DNA from: Intestinimonas massiliensis (ex Afouda et al. 2020)
GTDB lineage: Bacteria > Bacillota > Clostridia > Oscillospirales > Oscillospiraceae
Assembly: GCF_900626285.1 (NCBI RefSeq)
Contig: NZ_LR131147.1
Location: 1,348,715 to 1,389,886 of the forward strand
Reading direction: 5' to 3'
Length of the DNA: 41,172 nt
Shown here one piece after another: positions 24,624 through 31,419 of this stretch. The translations under genes and the position numbers were made by a program. Numbering within the stretch: position 1 is the stretch's first letter; each line of letters starts with the position of its first letter. The notes under the pieces are model-generated. The model worked only from the letters and a program-made list of their open reading frames with translations. It ran no database searches and had not been told where the DNA came from.

Positions 24624-25358
24624 TTACATCTGCGGCTGCATGGGCGCCTGACTCTGACTCCGCTCCAGCCACAGCGGATAATAGGCCACCTCTGTGATAC
24701 CCAGATCCGCATTACAGGTGATATGGGCGGCCACGGCGGGGCAGGCTGACGAGATCTGGAACAACGCCTCGGTGAGCTCTGAGCCCAGGCCGTCCAGGAT
24801 ACAGCGGGGCCCGCCGGGCTTTTCGGCAAACTCCGGTTGATCCATGGTGAGGCGGGCCATGGCCTGGGTGGCGGATATGCCTGTTTCCCGGCCGTATGTG
24901 ATGGCCCGCTTCAAGGCATGCTGCGGATTGAAGCGCCCAAAGTCCATGGTGTAAAACCGCTGTTCCTGCCCGGACTCCACAATGGTGCAGGTCGCAATCC
25001 GGCTGGGCTCCTCCGGCCGCTCCGGGCCAAAGAAGCCCATAAGCCGGCCCTCCTTGGCCAGGCCGGACACCTCTGCCGGTGTGCGCCCGGCCTGAAAGTA
25101 GACGGCAGCGGCGAACAGCTCGCTGGGCAGAGCGGCGTTTTGGTGCTGGATGACCTCATAGGCGCCCTGGAGGGTTTCCTCACCGAAATTCCGCGCCACC
25201 ACTCGCAGGGCGGTGAGCATATCGATGTACTCCGTCTCCGCACACTCCCGGTCAAAGCGGTACAGCGCCTCGGTGGTGACGGGGTCCGGCCTGGGAACCA
25301 GTTCATTGATCTGCCGGATAAACTCTTTTTTCTGTATATTCTCTCCCCCTCGGTTCAC
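24624..25358 (-). CDS. Uncharacterised cargo protein, 244 residues
   Basis: Starts at GTG 25358, overlapping the ArdA-like stop as GTGA. The ribosome binding site is GGGCGGG within the upstream gene, so translation is probably coupled. The N-terminal half is helical (LYRFDRECAETEYIDMLTAL, NFGEETLQGAYEVIQHQNAA). A middle section with CTIVESGQEQRFYTMDFGRF and a C-terminal domain containing RCILDGLGSELTEALFQISS follow. No recognisable motif. Ends in SQSQAPMQPQM, the clearest form of the shared tail. About 110 bases with a terminator follow. Confidence 0.7.
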   Translation of the reverse strand: MNRGGENIQKKEFIRQINELVPRPDPVTTEALYRFDRECAETEYIDMLTALRVVARNFGEETLQGAYEVIQHQNAALPSELFAAAVYFQAGRTPAEVSGLAKEGRLMGFFGPERPEEPSRIATCTIVESGQEQRFYTMDFGRFNPQHALKRAITYGRETGISATQAMARLTMDQPEFAEKPGGPRCILDGLGSELTEALFQISSACPAVAAHITCNADLGITEVAYYPLWLERSQSQAPMQPQM

Positions 25359-26284
25359 ATGGATAGCCCGCCCAGGGATGGCCCCTGGCTGGGGTGATCC
25401 TTGTCGGCCAGCAGTTGTACCAGAGTTTTCAAATCCTCCGGTGCAATCCGCTCAACCGCCTGGCACAGCCGGTTGAGGCCATTGATGGACAGGCGTTCCG
25501 CCGGAATGCTGCTGATGACCTCGCCGGGCAGGGTGCTGTCTACTATCCAAAAGTGGGGGCTGTCCCGGATGCCGGTGCGGCACAGGAGACGTTCCAGCCT
25601 TTCCGGGCTGTCCGGCAGAACCAGCAGTGTGCTCTGCCCCTCGCCGTAGGATGCCTCCAGGAGTATGACGAACTCCCGGTCAAGATAGTCCGGAAAGGGG
25701 CCGCCCTCCTTGTAGAACTTCTCCAGCTCCATACCGTTATCATAAACCACGCCATAGGGTGTGATAGTGCCATGCTTGTTGAGGATCAACTTCAAGGCCG
25801 CTGCTCTGCCATCCACCTGTTCCAGCTCCTCCTCACTGGCACAGCCGCCCTCCAGCGTCATGTAATGCTGGCGGCCTACAGCGTCCAAATCCGAAAAGTC
25901 CGTGATCACCGTGGCCTGCTGGCAGCAGAAGGTAAGATTGATGAAGTCCGTCATATCAAACGTACCCAGCCTGACCGCCATAGCCTGGAACTGGGCGGCC
26001 TCATAGTCGTCAAAGCTGTCCAGCCGCCGGGCCAGGTAGTCCAGCTCGTCCAGATTGGCGCCCACCTTCTCCAGGCGTTTGAGGATGGGGAAGCCGCTCT
26101 CCAGCTCGTCCACCCGGCAGTCCCGTTTCAGGGGGGCTCCCAGCTCCATAGCGGCCAGGCATTCCAGGGTGCGCTCATATTCCATGCCGGGGATGGGGAA
26201 GGGGATGGTCACCTGGCCATACTCCGGGTGCGCCGCGTTGCTCAGGACACAGCGCAGCACCGGCTGTCTGTTCTGTGTGGTCAC
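25355..26284 (-). CDS. ArdA-type anti-restriction protein
   Basis: A 309-residue protein from GTG 26284 (GGAGGG upstream, GTGA overlap). The sequences LDELDYLARRLDSFDDYEAA, FDMTDFINLTFCCQQATVIT, DFSDLDAVGRQHYMTLEGGC and ITPYGVVYDNGMELEKFY match, to my memory, the clostridial ArdA-domain proteins of conjugative elements closely. ArdA is an elongated acidic DNA mimic that inhibits type I restriction-modification enzymes. The C-terminal 100 residues (STLLVLPDSPERLERLLCRT) are an extra domain. This is the best supported member of the local ArdA-like group. Tail QGPSLGGLSM. Confidence 0.78.
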   Translation of the reverse strand: MTTQNRQPVLRCVLSNAAHPEYGQVTIPFPIPGMEYERTLECLAAMELGAPLKRDCRVDELESGFPILKRLEKVGANLDELDYLARRLDSFDDYEAAQFQAMAVRLGTFDMTDFINLTFCCQQATVITDFSDLDAVGRQHYMTLEGGCASEEELEQVDGRAAALKLILNKHGTITPYGVVYDNGMELEKFYKEGGPFPDYLDREFVILLEASYGEGQSTLLVLPDSPERLERLLCRTGIRDSPHFWIVDSTLPGEVISSIPAERLSINGLNRLCQAVERIAPEDLKTLVQLLADKDHPSQGPSLGGLSM

Positions 26285-26640
26285 ATCTGCTGCCCTCCTA
26301 TCTCCGGCCCCTGGCGGGGCACGTAATCCTCCAGCGGCCTGGGGTTCTCCTCCCCATACAGGTCATAGGTCATATCGTCCGCCGCCTTGCGCACCGCCGG
26401 GTCATCCGTCAGGGTCTCGAAGCGGAAGCCGGTCACATCCCTTGTGGGCAGCTCCTCCCGGATGGTCCGGAGGTAATCCTGTGGGGCTGTGAACTCCATG
26501 CGCTCGCCATTGGCAAAGGAAACCCGGCCCACCGGCCTGTCCAGTCCCAGTGTTCTGTCCGCCTGGTCATCTGAGTAGAACAGGCCGGCCTCCTCACGGG
26601 CGGCCGGCCGCAGGGGAAAGCGATTGTTACATGGATTCAT
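26281..26640 (-). CDS. Small acidic protein, 119 residues
   Basis: Starts at ATG 26640 after AAGGAGGAG. The long frame to 26910 runs over a terminator and the Cys-rich gene and is discarded. It reads MNPCNNRFPLRPAAREEAGL, with a middle part VGRVSFANGERMEFTAPQDY and an acidic end. No membrane or signal segment. The central segment could be a small beta-rich domain. It overlaps the Cys-rich gene before and the ArdA gene after, which suggests cargo expressed together with anti-restriction functions. Tail RQGPEIGGQQM. Confidence 0.7.
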   Translation of the reverse strand: MNPCNNRFPLRPAAREEAGLFYSDDQADRTLGLDRPVGRVSFANGERMEFTAPQDYLRTIREELPTRDVTGFRFETLTDDPAVRKAADDMTYDLYGEENPRPLEDYVPRQGPEIGGQQM

Positions 26641-26923
26641 CTGTGTGAATCTCCTCCTTAGTTTCTTGCTCTGCCCACCTGTCCGTGGCATTGAGCCGCC
26701 GCATCTCCGAGCGCAGGCACTTCCCATCCTTCCCCCAGCAGAGGAAGCCGTTGGCAGGGTAGGGGCAGCCCACACAGAGGGGGGAGCGGGTGCATACTGG
26801 CCTGGGCGGCGGTTCCGCCGGGTGCTCCGGGGCATAAATCTTACGGGCACTGAAATGGAATAAAATCTGGGCATAGAAAAAGGCGGCGCCTGATTTGGCG
26901 CCGCCCTCACATGGACGGTTCAA
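26627..26923 (-). CDS. Small cysteine-rich protein, start uncertain
   Basis: The conserved-looking part contains six cysteines: VCTRSPLCVGCPYPANGFLC and GKDGKCLRSEMRRL, likely metal-binding (a zinc or iron-sulfur knuckle). The only usual start codon with a ribosome binding site (GAGGGAG) is TTG at 26923, which would place the terminator hairpin 26,875-26,905 inside the coding region. No ATG or GTG exists in frame between there and the Cys-rich part, so a rare start nearer 26,850 is the alternative. It overlaps the following 119-residue gene by 14 bases. Function unknown. Confidence 0.55.
   Translation of the reverse strand: MNRPCEGGAKSGAAFFYAQILFHFSARKIYAPEHPAEPPPRPVCTRSPLCVGCPYPANGFLCWGKDGKCLRSEMRRLNATDRWAEQETKEEIHTDESM
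26875..26905 (-). terminator. Intrinsic terminator, 9-bp perfect GC stem
   Basis: GGCGGCGCC (26882-26890) and GGCGCCGCC (26897-26905) around a 6-base loop, then TTTTTCT on the minus strand. Nearly the same sequence recurs at 27,645-27,673. Confidence 0.85.
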
Positions 26924-26997
26924 GATTTACTCCCTCTTTCTATATCAGATGTTGCGCTACCGCCGGCGGTTAGCCTCGCCCTGGGACAGGGCGGCCT

Positions 26998-27013
26998 TTC
27001 CACTCCAGTGGAA
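26998..27013. repeat. Short palindrome
   Basis: TTCCACT and AGTGGAA flank two bases, a 16-base palindrome in the gap between two small genes. It may be an operator or chance. Confidence 0.35.
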
Positions 27014-27042
27014 GTAAACGATCCTTCTTTGGCGCAAAGGTG

Positions 27043-27070
27043 AGGGGGGCTGTCCAAGGACAGCCCCCCT
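27043..27070. repeat. Strong GC inverted repeat downstream of the 27,087 gene
   Basis: Arms of 13 bases (AGGGGGGCTGTCC and its complement) with a 2-base loop. It starts 17 bases past the stop of the minus-strand gene at 27,087. No T-tract follows on either strand, so it may be an RNA end-stabilising hairpin more than a classic terminator. Confidence 0.6.
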
Positions 27071-27086
27071 CCTGTATGCTTCCGTC

Positions 27087-27515
27087 TCAGATTTTAGATG
27101 GCCCGCACTCCGCGATCCAACTGTCCAGGTTCAGGCTTTCCGCCATGAGAAGGGCCAGCTTGTGCATCGCCGCCCGGTCTTGGGCATCCTCCAGCCTGGC
27201 CGTCGTCTCAAACAGGCCCCAGAGCAGTTCGGCAATCATCTTGCCGTCGTAAGGCTTCAGCAGTTCGCTGTTGGGCAGAGCGTCCTCGCTGCTCCCGCTG
27301 CGCAGAAGCTGCCGTTCTCTTTCAATCAGCTCCAGGCTGGCCTGCAGGCTCTCCCGGGGCACTTCCCAGGCTTTGGCAATCAGCTTCACGCCTGCCTCCA
27401 TGGGAGCCTCATCCCCGATCTTGTCCGGCCCGCCCAGCGCCAGGGCATTGATTGCCTCCTCAGTTATCTGCTGAAGCAGCTTCTCCGGCGCGGGATGCTT
27501 CTCAATCTGTTTCAT
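27087..27515 (-). CDS. Uncharacterised helical protein, 142 residues
   Basis: Starts at ATG 27515 behind GAGGAGG. The longer frame to 27557 has no better site. Almost wholly helical by pattern: MKQIEKHPAPEKLLQQITEE, ESLQASLELIERERQLLR, MIAELLWGLFETTARLEDAQ and MHKLALLMAESLNLDSW. No signal, membrane or metal motif. It stands alone between two hairpins, near the start of the cargo cluster. No function can be given. Confidence 0.7.
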   Translation of the reverse strand: MKQIEKHPAPEKLLQQITEEAINALALGGPDKIGDEAPMEAGVKLIAKAWEVPRESLQASLELIERERQLLRSGSSEDALPNSELLKPYDGKMIAELLWGLFETTARLEDAQDRAAMHKLALLMAESLNLDSWIAECGPSKI

Positions 27516-27644
27516 ACGTGTGTCCTCCTCGTTATTTTTTGGTGGGCTTCTGACCACAACAATACCCGCTTTTGCGGGATAAAGCTATCACCATACGTAA
27601 CGAAAAAAATGCCGCAAACCAAGCGATACCAACAATTTCTGTAT

Positions 27645-27673
27645 AGAAAAAGCGGCGCCTGATTTGGCACCGC
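27645..27673 (-). terminator. Intrinsic terminator, second copy of the same design
   Basis: GCGGCGCC and GGCACCGC (one G-T pair on the transcript) flank the same six-base loop as the terminator at 26,875, followed by TTTTTCTAT on the minus strand. It begins right at the restored stop codon of the 27,676 gene. Confidence 0.8.
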
Positions 27674-27675
27674 CC

Positions 27676-28337
27676 TCATATGGACTGTCCAAGCTTCTGA
27701 CTTTCGCTCTGCATCTGATCCTGGGTTCTTTCCGGCAGCTGGGCTGTGATCTGATCCAGGAGGCGCCGGCATTGGAACTCCTGCTGGTAGGAGGCGGGCC
27801 CTCTCCATAGAGGAAGCCCTGCACCGCCTGGCGCAGCCCCTCCAGCTGCTCCCGGTCAAAGACCCGTTCCCTGGCCACCAGCCCGGAGCGGAGGGCGAAG
27901 TCCTCCCTGGCGCCCTGATAGTCCTCCATGTAGTAGTGGCCGTTGTTGACCCCGCTCCGGTCATAGTCCCGGGCCCAGGTGACGAACTGGGCCCCCAGCA
28001 GCGTCTCTGTCCCGGCCAGCACTGTGCCGTTGAACTCTGCCAGCACCCGGTAACCGTCCGCCAGGCCATCCGCCTTCAGAGGTGGGGCATTCTCCAGAAG
28101 CGTCATGTACTCCATCACCGTCCCCGCCGCCTCCGTGGCCTGAGCCAGGGCGGCCTTTGCCCTGCTGGTGTCTACCCAGGTGGGGTCATACCGGACGGCG
28201 CCGCTCTCCGTGACCCGGCACAGGATGCGTCCGTTCCACTCCACCGGGAGCAGGCCGTCCTCCTCCAGCGGCCGGGGCAGTAGCTCCCGCCGCCGCAGGG
28301 CGTAGGACAGTTCCTCGAAATAGGTTTTGGGGGGCAT
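27676..28337 (-). pseudogene. Uncharacterised cargo protein with a frameshift near its end
   Basis: Starts at ATG 28337 behind AAAGGAGG. The first 180 residues (MPPKTYFEELSYALRRRELL, VEWNGRILCRVTESGAVRYD, NNGHYYMEDYQGAREDFALR) read as one good protein. Near 27,790-27,806 the frame changes quality. The original frame continues into basic nonsense across the terminator to 27588, while a one-base shift gives a natural helical end, SYQQEFQCRRLLDQITAQLP...SESQKLGQSI, stopping at 27,676 just before the terminator. So one base is probably missing in a GGGCCCGCC run, by mutation or sequencing error. First gene of the cluster after the terminators at 28,489-28,766. Function unknown. Confidence 0.65.
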
Positions 28338-28700
28338 GTTCGTATTCCTCCTTTGGGGGCTCAGCGCCCTTTTTCGATCACCGTTCTGCGCCCCTGCCCG
28401 GGAATTTCACCATACCATCTTCTCTACAAAAATCTATTCAGCAAAGCAGACGCAAAGGTGTGCGCCCTTTTTGAACTTCCTGTGCAGCAAAAAAGCGCCG
28501 GTCTGATGGTTGCGAAACCAACAAACCGACGCTCTACTTTTTGTATATATTTTTTCCTCCATTTGGCGGCCTTCAGGGCTGAAAAAGGGCGCAGGGGAGG
28601 GGTAACCGGTATCTTATGGAGCGATCCGGGGTTCAATGTCCTTCTGTGGCTCCACAAGCCTCGAAAATATCTTTTTTTCAGAACACAAATTTCAGGGAAA
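28338..28700. other. Gene-free leader region of the element's cargo cluster
   Basis: About 360 bases without a credible gene. The 96-codon frame here has no ribosome binding site and covers hairpins. It contains the terminator at 28,489-28,533 and presumably the promoter for the minus-strand cluster. I see no clear -35/-10 pair. Confidence 0.5.
28489..28533 (-). terminator. Intrinsic terminator
   Basis: AGCGCCGGT (28494-28502) and ACCGACGCT (28525-28533) pair with one wobble, and TTTTTT follows on the minus strand. Confidence 0.65.
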
Positions 28701-28766
28701 TAAAAAAGCCACACCCTCTGATACTCTAAGCATTCCGCTTAAAATATCCAGATTGGTGTGGCTTTA
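28701..28766 (-). terminator. Terminator directly after the tRNA fragment
   Basis: AAGCCACACC (28706-28715) and GGTGTGGCTT (28755-28764) are perfect arms around a long loop. On the minus strand the hairpin ends in TTTTTTAT. Its position one base after the CCA end of the tRNA fragment is typical of a tRNA gene terminator. Confidence 0.75.
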
Positions 28767-28806
28767 TGGAGCTGCTATCCGGATTTGAACCGGAGACCTC
28801 AGTCTT
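28767..28806 (-). other. 3' fragment of a tRNA gene (Thr-like), probable att scar
   Basis: On the minus strand this reads as a tRNA from the 3' side of the anticodon arm (AAGACTG), through the variable loop, a perfect T-arm (TCCGG, TTCAAAT, CCGGA), the acceptor strand TAGCAGC, a discriminator T and an encoded CCA. The 5' half is absent: upstream is the coding end of citXG. The features fit a threonine tRNA with 5' acceptor GCTGCTA, though the isotype is inferred. Tyrosine-recombinase elements that insert in tRNA genes leave such copies of the 3' end. The CCA faces left, so by the usual rule the element that left it lay to the right, or two elements sit in tandem. Confidence 0.72.
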
Positions 28807-30091
28807 CCCAAAAATGTAAAAAACAGAGAATTGCCAGCAGATCCGCACTCCCGCCGGGACTCAGATTTCGCTGGATCAGGTGCTGATCCAGGGCCTCAAC
28901 TTCGGCCAGGGAACATGAGCCATTCCTCAGCAGATTCCCTGCCGCCCGACGGACATATGCCAGCCCCTCTTCCCCGCCCCGTCTTAACAGGTTGGTATCC
29001 TCGACTTCCCCCATGATCTGAAGCAACATTTCCACCAGCTCACGGTTCCAGGAACCCGTATCCAGCCTGCACTGCCGGAATTTCTTCAGCATACTGATTT
29101 CTCTGGCATATCCGTTAGCTGCAGAAGCTCTAGCCCCCTTCTGCCCGGCTTGTCCACCTGCAATTCGACCCGCCAGATTTCCCAGATGCCAGGCATCTTT
29201 TTCCGTTCCTCCCTGTGCGGCAAGGATTCCAGCCGCCGCAGACAGGATTCCCAAAGAAAATATAGCCCCCTTGTGGGTATTGGCCCCCGAGGTTATGCGG
29301 TACATCTCCTCCTCCGCCTGCATCCCTAGTATCTGAAGAGAAGGCAAACCCTCCTCCGGTAAGACCTCAGCATGCTCCAAGCCCCAGCGGGCACAGCGGG
29401 CAAAATAGGGCCTCAGTACACAGGCGCTGTCCAAAAAGCTAAAAAAATCCATGTCTCGATGAGCACCATTGTTGTTCCGATCCACCAAACCCGGCTTTGG
29501 TGTCACCGCCACCTCATGAAGAAGCGCCCGCTGGGCCATCATGCCGATAGACTCTGCCTGCCGCTCCACATACCAGGCCCACAGCACTTCTGTCGTATAG
29601 GCCCACATCTCCTCCACCGTATGCCGCCTGCTTCTGGCACAACCCACAGCCGGATTTCCGCACAGAAAGCATCTGCGCTCTGGCACACCCAGTTCCGCCC
29701 GACTCACCTTCTGCCCAAGCCCATATAGAACGTCAATATCCCACAGCCTGGCCGCCCTGCTCTCTTCCTCCAATAAAATCATGGATCGTTTGACTGTGAC
29801 AGGGTCTCCTCCGCAGCAATAGCACGCGGTAAGTCCCGCCGCCGCTTCCAGCCGTTCCTCTCGCCAGTCCAACGACAGGCCGGTTAAAACAGCGGCAATC
29901 TTTCTCCGCCCTTCGTCGAAAAACAGGTCTGTCATAGGTGTGCGTTTCACGGGGCCGGCAATGTTCATCGTCAGGCATACCACGCATGCGCAGCCTGGCC
30001 GCTGCAGGAGGCTGTGCTGTAAATCCGCCCTGCGCTCCCGCAGCAGCAGCATATCCTCCAGTCCGATCTCCTCACCCGCCATCCAGTTCAT
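28799..30091 (-). CDS. citXG: CitX-CitG fusion: citrate lyase prosthetic group synthesis and transfer
   Basis: A 430-residue protein from ATG 30091, overlapping the LysR stop as ATGA. Residues about 1-165 match CitX, apo-citrate lyase phosphoribosyl-dephospho-CoA transferase, including GEEIGLEDMLLLRERRADLQ, MNIAGPVKRTP and RRCFLCGNPAVGCARSRRHT. Residues about 175-430 match CitG, triphosphoribosyl-dephospho-CoA synthase, with HEVAVTPKPGLVDRNNNGAH, GANTHKGAIFSLG and LSPGGSADLLAI. So one chain makes the prosthetic group precursor from ATP and dephospho-CoA and loads it onto CitD. Such fusions are known. The last codons and stop (GAA GAC TGA) lie inside the tRNA fragment. Confidence 0.93.
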   Translation of the reverse strand: MNWMAGEEIGLEDMLLLRERRADLQHSLLQRPGCACVVCLTMNIAGPVKRTPMTDLFFDEGRRKIAAVLTGLSLDWREERLEAAAGLTACYCCGGDPVTVKRSMILLEEESRAARLWDIDVLYGLGQKVSRAELGVPERRCFLCGNPAVGCARSRRHTVEEMWAYTTEVLWAWYVERQAESIGMMAQRALLHEVAVTPKPGLVDRNNNGAHRDMDFFSFLDSACVLRPYFARCARWGLEHAEVLPEEGLPSLQILGMQAEEEMYRITSGANTHKGAIFSLGILSAAAGILAAQGGTEKDAWHLGNLAGRIAGGQAGQKGARASAANGYAREISMLKKFRQCRLDTGSWNRELVEMLLQIMGEVEDTNLLRRGGEEGLAYVRRAAGNLLRNGSCSLAEVEALDQHLIQRNLSPGGSADLLAILCFLHFWED

Positions 30092-31002
30092 CCTGCTTCC
30101 GCCCCTTCCTCTTCTAAAAGCCGAATCCAGTCCCACATACACTGAGTCAGGTACATGTTCTTTCTCCAGCAGATATAGCTGTGGTGGGAACTTTTTACTC
30201 CCTTCAGAAAATACACATTTCCCCGTCGCTCCAAAAAAGGATCGTTACCAAACAGCGGATAGGGCGAGAGGGTTACCGCCCCACTGGACAGGGCAATCCG
30301 CTTCGCCGTATCAAAGGAATTTACCTCTGCCAAAATTTTGGGAGACATACCGTATTGCTCAAACAGTGACCGAATGAACTGCCCGATATGATGTTCCTTT
30401 TCCAGCAGGACAAAGGCCTCATCCTTGGCGTCCAACAGGGAAATCGTAGCGGCATTGGGGTGCTGTTGAGCCAGCCTGGTGGTCTGGTCACACAGCAGCA
30501 CCAACTTATTTTTCGCAAACAACCGGTACTCCAGCGGCGCACGCTTCTTTTCATACCGGGCCAGCACCACATCAATAGAGCCATCCAGCAGCATTTCTTC
30601 CAGCAGCGCCGACCCTCGCTCCTCAATGCAGAGCTTGGCATGGGGATGTAATTGGAAAAAGCGGGGCAGGATCCGGGGCAGCAGATACATACCCTCCTGG
30701 GCCGAAAGCCCAAAGCGGATGACCTCCTCCTGCCGGCCTGTCAGCTCGGACAATTCATTTTTCAAGTCCTGTTCCAGCATCATGATCTGGCGCCCTGTTT
30801 CCACATACCGTTTGCCAGCGGCGGTAAGGGTCAGCGGAGTGCTGCCCCGATGGAAAATCGCTGCGCCTAAATTCTGCTCCTCCTGCTTGATTGCCTGACT
30901 CAGTGCCGGCTGAGAGATGTGCTGGGCACGGGCCGCCGCAGTCATATTTCCCTCCTGGCAGACAGAGAGGATATACTGCAGATTTTTCATGTTCATTTCC
31001 AT
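30088..31002 (-). CDS. LysR-family regulator of the citrate lyase locus
   Basis: A 304-residue LysR-type protein. The N-terminal helix-turn-helix is MKNLQYILSVCQEGNMTAAA, then HISQPALSQAIKQEEQNLGA. The rest is the two-lobe effector domain. I take ATG 31002. ATG 30990 is also possible since the ribosome binding site is weak. It is divergently transcribed from citDEFC across about 115 bases holding a TATAAC-N6-GTTATA palindrome, the usual plan for a LysR protein that controls itself and the divergent operon. The effector is probably citrate or a related acid, by context only. The downstream gene is citXG. Confidence 0.88.
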   Translation of the reverse strand: MEMNMKNLQYILSVCQEGNMTAAARAQHISQPALSQAIKQEEQNLGAAIFHRGSTPLTLTAAGKRYVETGRQIMMLEQDLKNELSELTGRQEEVIRFGLSAQEGMYLLPRILPRFFQLHPHAKLCIEERGSALLEEMLLDGSIDVVLARYEKKRAPLEYRLFAKNKLVLLCDQTTRLAQQHPNAATISLLDAKDEAFVLLEKEHHIGQFIRSLFEQYGMSPKILAEVNSFDTAKRIALSSGAVTLSPYPLFGNDPFLERRGNVYFLKGVKSSHHSYICWRKNMYLTQCMWDWIRLLEEEGAEAG

Positions 31003-31007
31003 CACCC

Positions 31008-31025
31008 TATAACTCTACTGTTATA
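31008..31025. promoter_or_regulatory. Palindromic operator candidate for the LysR protein
   Basis: TATAAC, six bases, GTTATA: a perfect 6-6-6 inverted repeat just upstream of the regulator's start and within the divergent intergenic region. LysR boxes are typically short AT-rich dyads of this kind. Confidence 0.5.
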
Positions 31026-31033
31026 ACACTTTT

Positions 31034-31080
31034 AATCTAAATAATATTTTACTTATTGTCAATCCCCTTGTACAATAGAA
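31034..31080 (+). promoter_or_regulatory. Probable citDEFC promoter
   Basis: A TACAAT hexamer near 31,069-31,074 is a good -10 candidate. A weak TTTACT lies about 17 bases upstream, as expected for a promoter that needs an activator. The region is AT-rich in contrast with its surroundings. Confidence 0.4.
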
Positions 31081-31119
31081 TTGCGAAGGAAAGCTTGCAA
31101 TGAGGGAGTGTTTCTTGTC

Positions 31120-31419
31120 ATGGTCATCAAATCAGCGGCGGTTGCGGGTACACTGGAATCCAGCGATGCCCAGGTTTCCGTAGAGCCTGGGGAGGGTACC
31201 CTGGATATTTCCATTCAGAGCAGTGTGCTCAACCAGTATGGAAAGCAAATTCTTCACACAGTTCGGGACGTTTTATCCAATCTGGAGGTAACGGACGCAA
31301 AGGTATCTGTGGTGGATATGGGTGCACTGGACTGCACCATCCGGGCCCGAGTGGAATGTGCGGTTTTCCGAAGCTGTCAGATTGACAGCGGGTTCCCCTG
31401 GGGAGGTGCGTTAAAATGA
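31120..31419 (+). CDS. citD: Citrate lyase gamma subunit (acyl carrier protein)
   Basis: A 99-residue acyl carrier protein of citrate lyase. I take ATG 31120 (MVIKSAAVAGTLESSDAQVS) because it aligns with known CitD starts such as MKINQPAVAGTLESGD and places Ser14, the attachment site of the phosphoribosyl-dephospho-CoA group, at the same position. The open frame extends back to 31081. The conserved end KVSVVDMGALDCTIRARVEC is present. First gene of the plus-strand operon. Its stop overlaps the citE start as ATGA. It carries the acetyl and citryl thioester between CitF and CitE. Confidence 0.93.
   Translation: MVIKSAAVAGTLESSDAQVSVEPGEGTLDISIQSSVLNQYGKQILHTVRDVLSNLEVTDAKVSVVDMGALDCTIRARVECAVFRSCQIDSGFPWGGALK

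Larger units (their letters stand above)
1..28337 (-). mobile_element. Integrative and conjugative element backbone (partial)
   Basis: All convincing genes here are on the minus strand and tightly packed. They include the set expected of a Firmicutes conjugative element: PrgI-like protein, VirB4-type ATPase, VirB6-like channel protein, small pilin-like protein, cell-wall M23 peptidase, sortase, a large repeat adhesin, ArdA-like anti-restriction proteins and orphan DNA methyltransferases. No relaxase, coupling protein or integrase is inside the window, so the element must continue past the left edge. The right limit is inferred from the last minus-strand gene and the tRNA scar at 28,767-28,806. 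The element type (CD1110/CD1112-like family) is from memory of those families, not from a search. Confidence 0.8.

Noticed and set aside
28424..28714. 96-codon frame on the minus strand
   Set aside because: No ribosome binding site, spans two terminator hairpins and has a biased basic composition.
28767..28806. A complete tRNA gene
   Set aside because: Only the 3' part is present. The expected D-arm and 5' acceptor are replaced by the citXG coding end.
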